Assembly (NCBI GenBank): GCA_046303115.1
Contig: JBKCGZ010000173.1
Location: 1-19,930, forward strand
DNA: 19,930 nucleotides
From: CAINEC01 sp046303115
GTDB taxonomy: Bacteria > Bacteroidota > Bacteroidia > AKYH767-A > OLB10
Reading direction: 5' to 3'
Shown here: positions 1 to 7,607 of the stretch, in pieces
Layout of the letters: each line of letters starts with the position of its first letter
How positions within the stretch are numbered: position 1 is the stretch's first letter
Notes under the pieces: model-generated
Seen by the model: only the letters and a program-made list of their open reading frames with translations
The model's database searches: none
What the model was told of the DNA's origin: nothing
Position numbers and translations under genes: made by a program

Positions 1-36
1 ATCTATCACAGAAATCCGCTTAAGGATCAAGAATAA
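1..36 (+). CDS. C-terminal end of a probable RpoZ-like (RNA polymerase omega) protein, partial
   Basis: Reading from base 1 gives the 11-residue tail IYHRNPLKDQE and a TAA stop at 34-36, six bases before the coaBC start. In Bacteroidota the gene before coaBC is commonly the omega-like RNA polymerase subunit, whose C-terminus has a similar IYYR-plus-acidic ending. The identification therefore rests on position and a very short tail match recalled from the family. The rest of the gene lies outside the window. The tight spacing suggests co-transcription with coaBC. Confidence 0.5.
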   Translation: MYHRNPLKDQE

Positions 37-42
37 TTCATT

Positions 43-1239
43 ATGCGGTTATCCGGTAAAAATATCCTGCTCGGGATTACCGGCAGCATCTCAGCTTATA
101 AATCCGCAGACCTTTGCCGTTTACTAGTAAAAGAAGGAGCGACCGTTCGTGTTGTAATGACACCATCAGCCACAGAATTTATTAGTCCTTTAACCCTTTC
201 TACTTTATCAAAAAATACGGTTTTTCATACCATGGTTTCAGAAGATGAGACCTGGAATAATCATGTTGAATTAGGTCTCTGGGCCGACTTACTTTTAATT
301 GCACCTGCATCAGCAAATACCATTGCTCATTTTGCAACAGGAATTTGTGAATCACTTTTAGATGCGGTTTACTTATCTGCACGTTGTCCCGTAATGATGG
401 CACCAGCCATGGACCATGATATGTTTTTGCATGCTTCTACGCAGGATAACCTTTCTGTTTTAAAAACAAGAGGACATCAAATTGTTGGTCCGGCTCAAGG
501 AGAACTTGCAAGTGGATTAATAGGAGAGGGCCGCTTGGTTGAACCTGCAGATATTGTTACTGAAGTAGTGGATTTTCTTTATGCTGATTTACCACTTCGT
601 GGAAAGAAAATAATTGTGACTGCAGGACCTACTCGCGAAGCTATTGATCCAGTTAGATACATTAGCAATCATTCTACAGGAAAAATGGGGATTGCTATTG
701 CTAATGAATTAGTAGCTAACGGAGCTAATGTAATTCTTGTATTAGGACCAGTGGCTATAGATGTCCCGAGAGGAGTATCGGTAATTCCGGTTAGTAGTGC
801 TTCCGAAATGTACAAGTCCGTAATGGATAATTTTGAAGATGCTGCTGGAGCCGTCTTAACCGCTGCAGTGGCTGATTATACTCCGGAAGTCACTTCAAGC
901 AGAAAAATTAAAAAGTCGGATAACGATATGAATCTTGCATTGGTGAAAACAAAAGACATCGCTGCAAGTGTGGGACAAATTAAAAAAGCTGATCAGTTTT
1001 TAGTGGGATTTGCACTGGAAACAAACGACGAAATAAATAATGCAAAGAATAAATTAAAATCGAAGAATTTAGACTTAATTATATTAAATTCGCTTAACGA
1101 TGAAGGAGCTGGTTTTGGAACCGATACGAATAAAATTACATTCATCAGTAATACTGAAACAACAGAGCTTCCGTTAAAATTAAAATCTGATTTAGCAAAA
1201 GACATAGTAAAAAAAATAAAAGAGTTGGTGCATGCGTAA
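43..1239 (+). CDS. coaBC: Bifunctional phosphopantothenoylcysteine decarboxylase / phosphopantothenate-cysteine ligase
   Basis: This cytoplasmic flavoprotein makes two steps of coenzyme A synthesis: CoaB joins cysteine to 4'-phosphopantothenate using CTP, and CoaC decarboxylates the product with FMN. The 398 residues match the usual length. The N-terminal CoaC domain (about 1-180) shows the FMN-binding GITGSISAYKS at 11-21, the catalytic His74 in NNHVELG, PASANT at 88-93 and PAMDHDMF at 121-128. The CoaB domain (about 186-398) shows VTAGPTREAIDP, ISNHSTGKMG with Asn209, KIKK at 288-291, and FALETND. Against E. coli Dfp, the CoaC positions normally Asn125 and Cys158 read Asp124 and Ser157 here, while the CoaB residues are intact. 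The gene starts 6 bp after the upstream stop and overlaps the next gene by 8 bp, so it is in an operon. Confidence 0.97.
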   Translation: MRLSGKNILLGITGSISAYKSADLCRLLVKEGATVRVVMTPSATEFISPLTLSTLSKNTVFHTMVSEDETWNNHVELGLWADLLLIAPASANTIAHFATGICESLLDAVYLSARCPVMMAPAMDHDMFLHASTQDNLSVLKTRGHQIVGPAQGELASGLIGEGRLVEPADIVTEVVDFLYADLPLRGKKIIVTAGPTREAIDPVRYISNHSTGKMGIAIANELVANGANVILVLGPVAIDVPRGVSVIPVSSASEMYKSVMDNFEDAAGAVLTAAVADYTPEVTSSRKIKKSDNDMNLALVKTKDIAASVGQIKKADQFLVGFALETNDEINNAKNKLKSKNLDLIILNSLNDEGAGFGTDTNKITFISNTETTELPLKLKSDLAKDIVKKIKELVHA

Positions 1240-2137
1240 AATTTTATTTCTATCCTTATTTATTTTATCCTGCACAACGATTTTCGCTCAGGAATTTGCT
1301 TGCCAGGTGAATGTCCTTACACCCAGAATCCAAAGCTCTGATAAGAAAATTTATACTACGCTTCAAACGGCTATTTATGAATTTATGAATAATACGCGTT
1401 GGACAAACGATAAATTTAAAGCGGAAGAAAAAATTGAGTGTTCCATTCAAATAGAAATTACAGAACGAGTTTCAACGGATGAATTTAAAGGCTCAATTCA
1501 GGTATCTGCACGTCGTCCCGTATTCGGCACATCTTACAATTCGCCTTTGATTAATTATAAGGACGATGATTTTACATTTCGTTATGTTGAATTTCAAACT
1601 TTAGATTATGCTGGTGAAGCAGGACGAAATCCGAATTTGGTTTCTGTACTAGCGTTCTATGCCAATATTATCTTAGGATTTGATTACGATTCTTATTCAA
1701 AATATGGTGGGGGTGAGTATTTTGCCAAAGCTCAATCCATCGTAGCAAACAGCACGAATGCATCGGAGCCAGGCTGGAAAGCATTTGAGGCTAACCGTAA
1801 CCGTTATTGGCTATGCGAGAATATCAATAATCCAATTTACAAACCTATTCGTGCATTGTACTATGATTTCCATCGTAAAGGATTAGATACAATGTCGAAG
1901 ACCAGAGATGAATCAATTCGCGTATGCGCTGATGCCATTGAAAATGTTAGAAGAGTCCATAATGATAAGCCACAATCTGTTTTTATGAAGACATTATTCG
2001 ATGCTAAAGCAGATGAAGTAGTAAATATTTTTTCAGGTGCATCGGGAGATATTAAGTCGAATATGGTTTTGATATTATCTGAAATAGACCCTTCAAACGC
2101 TACAAAGTATAATAAAATTCAAACCGGCGGTAATTAA
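1232..2137 (+). CDS. DUF4835 family secreted protein, PorD-like (type IX secretion-associated)
   Basis: A 301-residue exported protein that starts inside the last codons of coaBC (8-bp overlap), pointing to translational coupling. Residues 1-19 form a signal peptide: MRK, a hydrophobic run, then a likely cleavage at IFA-Q, typical of Bacteroidota. The mature part begins with CQVNVLTPRIQSSDKKIY and contains TRWTNDKFKAEEKIECSIQI, then an RRPVFGTSYNSPL stretch. These are the features I associate with the Bacteroidota-only DUF4835 family, found between coaBC and recN in many members. Family members have been named PorD and linked to type IX secretion, but the sequence shows no catalytic motif and I cannot confirm the role. 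It is most likely periplasmic or attached to the outer membrane. A Cys14 preceded by ILS could be read as a weak lipobox, but the FAQ site fits better. Confidence 0.82.
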   Translation: MRKILFLSLFILSCTTIFAQEFACQVNVLTPRIQSSDKKIYTTLQTAIYEFMNNTRWTNDKFKAEEKIECSIQIEITERVSTDEFKGSIQVSARRPVFGTSYNSPLINYKDDDFTFRYVEFQTLDYAGEAGRNPNLVSVLAFYANIILGFDYDSYSKYGGGEYFAKAQSIVANSTNASEPGWKAFEANRNRYWLCENINNPIYKPIRALYYDFHRKGLDTMSKTRDESIRVCADAIENVRRVHNDKPQSVFMKTLFDAKADEVVNIFSGASGDIKSNMVLILSEIDPSNATKYNKIQTGGN

Positions 2138-2160
2138 TTTTTAGGTTAAGAACTGTTACA

Positions 2161-3825
2161 ATGCTAAAGAGATTATTTGTTAAGAATTATATTCTGATTG
2201 ATGAACTTGATATTTCCTTCGATAAGGGAATGTCGGTCATAACCGGTGAGACAGGCGCGGGAAAATCTATTTTATTGGGGGCATTGGAATTAATTCTCGG
2301 ACAAAGAGCTGACTCCGGAACACTATTACATAAAAAGTCCAAGTGTATCATTGAAGGGACCTTTCAAATTTCGAAAGATAATTATGCTGATTTCTTTGAG
2401 AAGAATGATCTTGATTTTGAAATTGAGACGCATATCAGAAGAGAAATAACGCCCGAAGGGAAATCGCGTGCATTTATCAATGATTCCCCTGTAAATCTAG
2501 CGACGCTAAAAGAACTTACTCAGCAACTAGTAGATATTCATTCGCAACATGAAACGATGTTGTTAAACTCTGGAGCGTTTCAATTGCAGTTAGTCGATGC
2601 ATACGCAAAGAACAGTAAACATCTCGTAAATTATAAAAGCCTTTTTTCAAAACTAAAAAGTGAAAAACAACAACTTGAAACGTTAAAAGAATTAGAAGCA
2701 AAAGGGAAAGCTGACCTCGATTATTTCAATTTTCAATTAACGGAGTTAGGAGAAGCGCTTTTAAAAAATGCTAATGAACAATCGCAGCTTGAACAAGATC
2801 TTGAAAAACTTGAAAATGCGGAAGAAATAAAGGAGAAATTATTCAGTGCTTATCAGAGTATAAATGGTGGAGAAGTTACCTTGCTTTCGAACTTAAAATC
2901 ATGTGCTTCTCAATTACAATCGTTGATAAAATTTGATGTGCGGTATCAGGAATTCTACAACCGTTTAAACAGCAGTTGTGTTGAACTGAAAGACATTGCC
3001 GACGAATTAGAGGATGCAGCCAATGATATCAATGCCGATAGCCAACAATTACAAATTATTACAGATCGACTAAATCTCATTTATCGCTTGCAACAAAAAC
3101 ACCGAGTGAGTACCGTGCAAGAGTTGATGAATATTGAAGCAGATTTGGCAGAAAAAGTAACGAACATTGGTTCATTACAAGATAAAATTGAAAGCATCGA
3201 AAAGCAACTTATCGTTCTTAATAAAGAATTAATTGCGAGTGCAGATGTTTTAAGTGCGAATAGAAAAAAAGCCATTCCGAAGATTGAGACGGAGATTAAT
3301 AAAATGTTAGTAGAAGTTGCAATGCCTGCAGCATCCATTAAAATTGAATGTCTCGATTTACCAATTGACGATTTTAATAGTGAGGGAGCTAACCAGATTA
3401 AGTTCTTGTTTTCTGCGAATAAAGGTGGAACACATAAAGAGATTAGCAAAGTGGCTTCTGGTGGTGAGTTATCCCGGTTGATGCTTTGCATAAAAGCGAT
3501 GATGGCAGAATTATCGGATATGCCAACCGTTATATTTGATGAAATTGACACCGGAATATCAGGTGAAACTGCGGCTAAGGTGGGAGGTATTGTAAAGAAA
3601 ATGGCCGAAAATCACCAGGTGATTGCCATTACCCATTTACCGCAAATGGCTGGAAAAGGACACCATCATTACTTTGTTTATAAGACGGAAGGAAAGGACA
3701 AAACACATACATCCCTTAAAATGCTGAATGATAGCGAAAGAATCCAGGAAATTGCAAGGATGCTATCCGGCGAACAATTGACCGATGCGGCAATTGATAA
3801 TGCAAAAGCATTGATCGCCAACTAA
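2161..3825 (+). CDS. recN: DNA repair protein RecN (SMC-like ATPase)
   Basis: RecN is a cytoplasmic SMC-like ATPase that gathers at double-strand breaks and supports recombinational repair. The 554-residue length fits the family. Walker A is GETGAGKS at 29-36. The ABC signature ASGGELS is at 432-438. Walker B with the catalytic Glu is VIFDEID at 457-463. The H-loop region follows as AITHLPQMA. Between the two ATPase halves, about residues 150-370 are rich in Leu, Glu, Lys and Gln and read as coiled coil, as expected. It starts 23 bp after the DUF4835 gene, so it is probably in the same transcript. No LexA-type box could be recognised upstream, so SOS control is not supported by what is visible. 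Confidence 0.96.
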   Translation: MLKRLFVKNYILIDELDISFDKGMSVITGETGAGKSILLGALELILGQRADSGTLLHKKSKCIIEGTFQISKDNYADFFEKNDLDFEIETHIRREITPEGKSRAFINDSPVNLATLKELTQQLVDIHSQHETMLLNSGAFQLQLVDAYAKNSKHLVNYKSLFSKLKSEKQQLETLKELEAKGKADLDYFNFQLTELGEALLKNANEQSQLEQDLEKLENAEEIKEKLFSAYQSINGGEVTLLSNLKSCASQLQSLIKFDVRYQEFYNRLNSSCVELKDIADELEDAANDINADSQQLQIITDRLNLIYRLQQKHRVSTVQELMNIEADLAEKVTNIGSLQDKIESIEKQLIVLNKELIASADVLSANRKKAIPKIETEINKMLVEVAMPAASIKIECLDLPIDDFNSEGANQIKFLFSANKGGTHKEISKVASGGELSRLMLCIKAMMAELSDMPTVIFDEIDTGISGETAAKVGGIVKKMAENHQVIAITHLPQMAGKGHHHYFVYKTEGKDKTHTSLKMLNDSERIQEIARMLSGEQLTDAAIDNAKALIAN

Positions 3826-3843
3826 GATTTCAAATATTTAAAC

Positions 3844-3851
3844 TACTTTTG
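3844..3851 (+). promoter_or_regulatory. Bacteroidota -7 promoter element for fabI
   Basis: TACTTTTG matches the Bacteroidota -7 consensus TAnnTTTG exactly. It lies in the 44-bp gap between recN and the ATG of fabI at 3870, which would put transcription start about 10-13 nt before the start codon. No convincing TTG at the -33 position was found. It suggests that fabI can be expressed apart from the coaBC-recN operon. Confidence 0.45.
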
Positions 3852-3869
3852 ACCCATAAATTAAATACT

Positions 3870-4685
3870 ATGGCTACTAACCTTTTAAAAGGAAAAAGAG
3901 GAATTATTTTCGGAGCATTGGACCCTAATTCAATTGCTTGGAAAGTTGCTGAACGCTGTCATGAAGAAGGAGCAACATTTACTTTAACAAATGCACCGGT
4001 TGCATTAAGAATGGGTGCAATTAACGAACTTGCTACAAAATGTAATGCGCAGGTGATTGGTGCTGATGCGACAAGCATTGAAGATTTAGAGAACTTATTT
4101 ACTAAGTCGCAAGAAATATTAGGTGGTAAAATCGATTTCGTATTACACTCAATTGGTATGTCGCCTAACGTTCGTAAAGGAAGAACCTACACTGATTTAG
4201 ACTACGATTATTACCATAAAACAGTAGATATTTCTGCAATGTCTTTACATAAAACACTTCAAACTGCGATGCGTTTAGACGCCATTTCAGAATGGGGTAG
4301 TGTAGTTGCATTATCATACATTGCTGCTCAACGTGTATTCCCTGATTACGGTGATATGGCGGATGCTAAATCGTTATTAGAAAGCATCACACGTAGCTTT
4401 GGATATCACTATGGAAAAGCAAAGAAAGTTCGTATCAATACGATTTCTCAATCGCCAACTAAAACAACAGCTGGACAAGGAGTAAAAGGATTTGATGGAT
4501 TTTATAATTATGCGGATGCAATGTCGCCATTAGGAAATGCAAGTGCTGAAGCTTGTGCTGATTATTGCTTGACTATGTTTAGTGATTATACTAAGATGGT
4601 AACTATGCAAAACTTATTTCACGATGGTGGATTCTCATTTGCAGGAGTTAGCAACGAAGTAATGGAAAAGTTTTCTCAACAATAA
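3870..4685 (+). CDS. fabI: Enoyl-[acyl-carrier-protein] reductase (NADH), FabI type
   Basis: FabI catalyses the last reduction of each fatty acid elongation cycle, turning enoyl-ACP into acyl-ACP with NADH. The ATG at 3870 gives 271 residues starting MATNLLKGKRGIIFGAL, the usual start in this family; an in-frame TTG at 3849 would add seven residues without homologous character. The Rossmann fold shows GIIFGALDPNSIAWKVAE near the N-terminus and HSIG in the middle. The active site has the FabI-type spacing Tyr-x6-Lys in PDYGDMADAK, with the second conserved Tyr in LSYIAAQR. The stretch SPTKTTAGQGVKGF matches the substrate-loop region. It has its own likely promoter and ends at a strong terminator shared with clpC. 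FabI is the target of triclosan; nothing here allows a prediction of resistance. Confidence 0.96.
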   Translation: MATNLLKGKRGIIFGALDPNSIAWKVAERCHEEGATFTLTNAPVALRMGAINELATKCNAQVIGADATSIEDLENLFTKSQEILGGKIDFVLHSIGMSPNVRKGRTYTDLDYDYYHKTVDISAMSLHKTLQTAMRLDAISEWGSVVALSYIAAQRVFPDYGDMADAKSLLESITRSFGYHYGKAKKVRINTISQSPTKTTAGQGVKGFDGFYNYADAMSPLGNASAEACADYCLTMFSDYTKMVTMQNLFHDGGFSFAGVSNEVMEKFSQQ

Positions 4686-4705
4686 TTAAAATATTATTTC
4701 AAACG

Positions 4706-4734
4706 AAAAGAGCGACCATTTGGCCGCTCTTTTT
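4706..4734. terminator. Bidirectional intrinsic terminator between fabI and clpC
   Basis: AAAAGAGCG at 4706-4714 pairs perfectly with CGCTCTTTT at 4725-4733 around a short loop that can add a CC/GG pairing. T-rich DNA follows on the + strand (TTTTATTTTATT), and A-rich DNA on the left gives U residues to the opposite transcript. It sits in the 66-bp gap between the convergent genes fabI and clpC and can serve both. Confidence 0.85.
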
Positions 4735-4751
4735 ATTTTATTCAAATCTGA

Positions 4752-7289
4752 TTAAGACTCTTCTTTTTTCTTTTTCGAAGTTTTACCAGGCTTCACAATA
4801 TTAATCTTAAGATGATCTAATTCTGCTTCGTGTGTTAGTTCAAGCGTATCGCCTTCCACTAATTCACCTTTGATGATTTCTTCAGCCATTGGATCTTCAA
4901 TATACTTTTGAATTGCACGCTTTAAAGGACGAGCTCCGTAGCTGGAATCATAACCTCTGTCGGTTAAGAACTCTTTCGCTTCATCCGTTAATTTCAATTT
5001 ATATCCTAATTCATTAACGCGCTTGAACAATCCTGATAATTCAATATCAATAATCTTGAAGATATCATCTTTAGTAAGACTGTTAAACATTACTACGTCA
5101 TCAATACGATTTAAGAATTCAGGAGCAAATGCTTTCTTCAATGAACTTTCGATTACGCTCTTTGCATGCTCATCTGATTGACTAGAACGTGCTGTTGTAT
5201 TAAATCCAACTCCTTGTCCGAATTCTTTCAACTGGCGAGAACCAATATTAGAAGTCATGATGATAATCGTGTTCTTGAAATCAATCTTACGTCCAAGGCT
5301 ATCCGTCAACTGACCATCATCTAATACTTGAAGTAATAAGTTGAATACATCTGGATGGGCTTTTTCAATCTCATCTAACAATACGATAGAGTATGGCTTA
5401 CGACGTACTTTTTCTGTCAACTGACCACCTTCTTCATATCCAACGTATCCCGGAGGCGCTCCAATTAAACGAGACACCGCAAATTTTTCCATGTACTCGC
5501 TCATATCGATGCGGATTAATGCATCTTCAGTATCGAATAAATATCTACTTAATACTTTTGCTAATTCTGTTTTACCAACCCCAGTAGGACCTAGGAAAAT
5601 GAATGTTCCAATTGGCTTATTAGGATCTTTTAATCCTGCGCGATTACGCTGAATAGCTTTCACTACTTTTTTAACCGCTTCATCTTGTCCAATTACTTTA
5701 CCTTTCAATTCATCTGGCATCTTTAATAGACGAGCTGTTTCCGCTTGAGCGATACGCGTAACTGGAATTCCACTCATCATTGCAACAACATTCGCAACAT
5801 CTTCAACATCTACCGTATAGCGTTGCGTTTTTGTTTCTTCTTCCCAAGCCTTTTTAGCAGCTTCAAGCTGTTCGATTAATTGCTTTTCTGTATCACGTAA
5901 GCGAGCCGCCTCTTCGTACTTCTGACTACGAACTACACGATTTTTCTCCTGCTTAATATCAGAAACTTTATTTTCTAAGTCGATAATATTTTGAGGAACG
6001 TGAATATTCGAAATATGCACACGAGAACCAGCCTCATCTAAAGCGTCAATTGCTTTATCTGGAAGGAAACGATCGGTGATGTAACGACTAGTTAACTTAA
6101 CGCAAGCATCAATTGCAGCAGGAGTATAGTTAACGTGGTGATGTTCTTCGTAACGCTCTTTGATATTATTTAAAATCTGAACTGTTTCATCTACGGAAGT
6201 AGGATCAACAATTACCTTTTGAAAACGACGGTCTAACGCACCATCTTTCTCAATATACTGACGATACTCGTCAAGTGTAGTAGCACCGATACATTGAATT
6301 TCGCCACGTGCTAATGCTGGTTTAAACATATTTGATGCATCTAAAGAACCTGAAGCTCCACCAGCACCAATAATCGTATGAATCTCGTCAATGAATAAAA
6401 TTACATCAGGCGATTTTTCAAGCTCATTCATAACTGCTTTCATACGCTCTTCAAACTGACCGCGGTATTTTGTACCGGCAACTAAAGAGGCAAGATCTAA
6501 AGTAACGATGCGCTTATTAAATAAAACACGAGAAACTTTACGCTGAATGATGCGAAGGGCTAAACCTTCTGCAATTGCTGACTTACCAACTCCTGGCTCG
6601 CCAATTAAAATTGGGTTATTCTTTTTACGACGAGAAAGAATCTGCGATACACGCTCGATTTCTTTTTCGCGACCAACGATAGGGTCAAGTTTGCCTTCTT
6701 CAGCGGCTTTTGTTAAGTCGCGACCGAAGTTATCCAATACTGGAGTCTTCGACTTGCTGTCGGTTGGTTTTTTAGTTTGTCCGAAAGATGGACCTTCATC
6801 ATCCTTAGAATAAGGATCATCATCACCTGATTGAGGTGACTCGGAACGGATGTTCGATTTGAACATGTCTAGTTCTTCACGCATAATGTCGTAGGTTACG
6901 CCAAACTGATTTAGGATTTGAGTAGCAATATTGTCTTCGTCTTTTAAAATTGCTAGCAACAAATGTTCTGTCCCAATAATTTCAGATTTGAAAATTTTAG
7001 CTTCCAAATAAGTAATCTTAAGCGCCTTTTCAGCTTGCTTGGTTAAAGGTATATTAGTTAGATTATTAGAGGTCGTTGTGTTGCCTTTTACAGCGTTTTC
7101 AACAGACTTACGAAGTTCGACAAGGTTAATACTTAGGGATTTTAAAAATTTAATAGCCATTCCTTCTCCCTCGCGAATAAGTCCTAATAACAAATGCTCA
7201 GTGCCTATATATTCATGGCCTAAACGTAATGCTTCTTCTCGGCTAAAGGAGATAACATCTTTTACTCTCGGAGAAAATTTTGCTTCCAT
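4752..7289 (-). CDS. clpC: ATP-dependent Clp protease ATP-binding subunit ClpC
   Basis: ClpC is a hexameric AAA+ unfoldase that feeds proteins to ClpP and acts in protein quality control. The 845 residues follow the ClpC plan: two N-terminal Clp_N repeats (about 1-70 and 80-145, each with an IGTEHLLL motif at 28-35 and 105-112), a charged linker, and AAA1 with Walker A GEPGVGKS (230-237) and Walker B LFIDEIH. A UVR-type coiled-coil middle segment follows around KYEEAARLRDTEKQL (457-471). AAA2 has Walker A GPTGVGKT (567-574) and VLLDEIEKAHPD. A VGF loop at 694-696 is the expected ClpP-docking tripeptide. The middle segment is of ClpC length rather than the long ClpB type. It diverges from gyrA. 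No ctsR, mcsA or mcsB is next to it, unlike in Firmicutes. Confidence 0.96.
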   Translation of the reverse strand: MEAKFSPRVKDVISFSREEALRLGHEYIGTEHLLLGLIREGEGMAIKFLKSLSINLVELRKSVENAVKGNTTTSNNLTNIPLTKQAEKALKITYLEAKIFKSEIIGTEHLLLAILKDEDNIATQILNQFGVTYDIMREELDMFKSNIRSESPQSGDDDPYSKDDEGPSFGQTKKPTDSKSKTPVLDNFGRDLTKAAEEGKLDPIVGREKEIERVSQILSRRKKNNPILIGEPGVGKSAIAEGLALRIIQRKVSRVLFNKRIVTLDLASLVAGTKYRGQFEERMKAVMNELEKSPDVILFIDEIHTIIGAGGASGSLDASNMFKPALARGEIQCIGATTLDEYRQYIEKDGALDRRFQKVIVDPTSVDETVQILNNIKERYEEHHHVNYTPAAIDACVKLTSRYITDRFLPDKAIDALDEAGSRVHISNIHVPQNIIDLENKVSDIKQEKNRVVRSQKYEEAARLRDTEKQLIEQLEAAKKAWEEETKTQRYTVDVEDVANVVAMMSGIPVTRIAQAETARLLKMPDELKGKVIGQDEAVKKVVKAIQRNRAGLKDPNKPIGTFIFLGPTGVGKTELAKVLSRYLFDTEDALIRIDMSEYMEKFAVSRLIGAPPGYVGYEEGGQLTEKVRRKPYSIVLLDEIEKAHPDVFNLLLQVLDDGQLTDSLGRKIDFKNTIIIMTSNIGSRQLKEFGQGVGFNTTARSSQSDEHAKSVIESSLKKAFAPEFLNRIDDVVMFNSLTKDDIFKIIDIELSGLFKRVNELGYKLKLTDEAKEFLTDRGYDSSYGARPLKRAIQKYIEDPMAEEIIKGELVEGDTLELTHEAELDHLKINIVKPGKTSKKKKEES

Positions 7290-7607
7290 GGTGTTTTATA
7301 ATTTCGGTTTTTTAACGATTAGTTTTAAAAAAGGTTTTGGTTTTATTTGGCCTAAACGATTTATTTCAAAAATCATTTTAATTTTTCAAATTTCAACAAC
7401 TACTTAACCATTTTTTATCACCAATTTTTATAGCCGTTTTTGTTAATAATTACTCTTGATTTTGCTCAAAAATATGCTTCCATTTAATTAACTTCGTGGC
7501 TTATCGTTGGGTATTTATCAACATTCTTATTAATAGCTATAAACGGCTGTTTTTCAACGGTATTTCGTTACTAACAAAAACAATTAAAAACAACTTATAA
7601 AAAACCA
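7290..7607. promoter_or_regulatory. Divergent clpC / gyrA intergenic region
   Basis: This 318-bp gene-free AT-rich stretch must hold the promoters of clpC (-) and gyrA (+). It contains an 8-bp inverted repeat with widely spaced arms, AGCCGTTT at 7432-7439 and AAACGGCT at 7541-7548. It also contains TTATCAACA at 7515-7523, one base away from a DnaA box. A good -7 match for clpC is listed separately. No clean TAnnTTTG was found on the gyrA side; TATTTCG at 7561-7567 is the nearest thing. Both genes have A-rich bases rather than a Shine-Dalgarno before the ATG. A short open frame entering from clpC is not coding. Confidence 0.6.
7467..7474 (-). promoter_or_regulatory. Bacteroidota -7 promoter element for clpC
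   Basis: On the minus strand these bases read TATTTTTG, an exact match to TAnnTTTG. It would give clpC a leader of about 170 nt. No TTG lies at the proper -33 distance, and matches to so AT-rich a motif arise by chance, so this is tentative. Confidence 0.35.

Noticed and set aside
3081..3551. A 156-codon minus-strand open frame inside recN
   Set aside because: It mirrors the RecN coiled-coil and signature coding sequence; its hydrophobic look comes from complementing Lys/Glu-rich codons.
3849..3869. Upstream TTG start for fabI adding MTHKLNT
   Set aside because: The added residues are absent from the family, the TTG overlaps the likely promoter element, and the ATG at 3870 gives the standard N-terminus.
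7039..7407. A 122-codon + strand open frame across the 5' end of clpC
   Set aside because: Most of it is antisense to the conserved ClpC N-terminal domain, and the rest is AT-rich leader sequence.
7290..7607. Possible replication origin, because gyrA and recF are near each other and a DnaA-like box is present
   Set aside because: Only one near-match to a DnaA box was found, there are no dnaA, dnaN or gyrB genes, and gyrA and recF are 8.5 kb apart on opposite strands.
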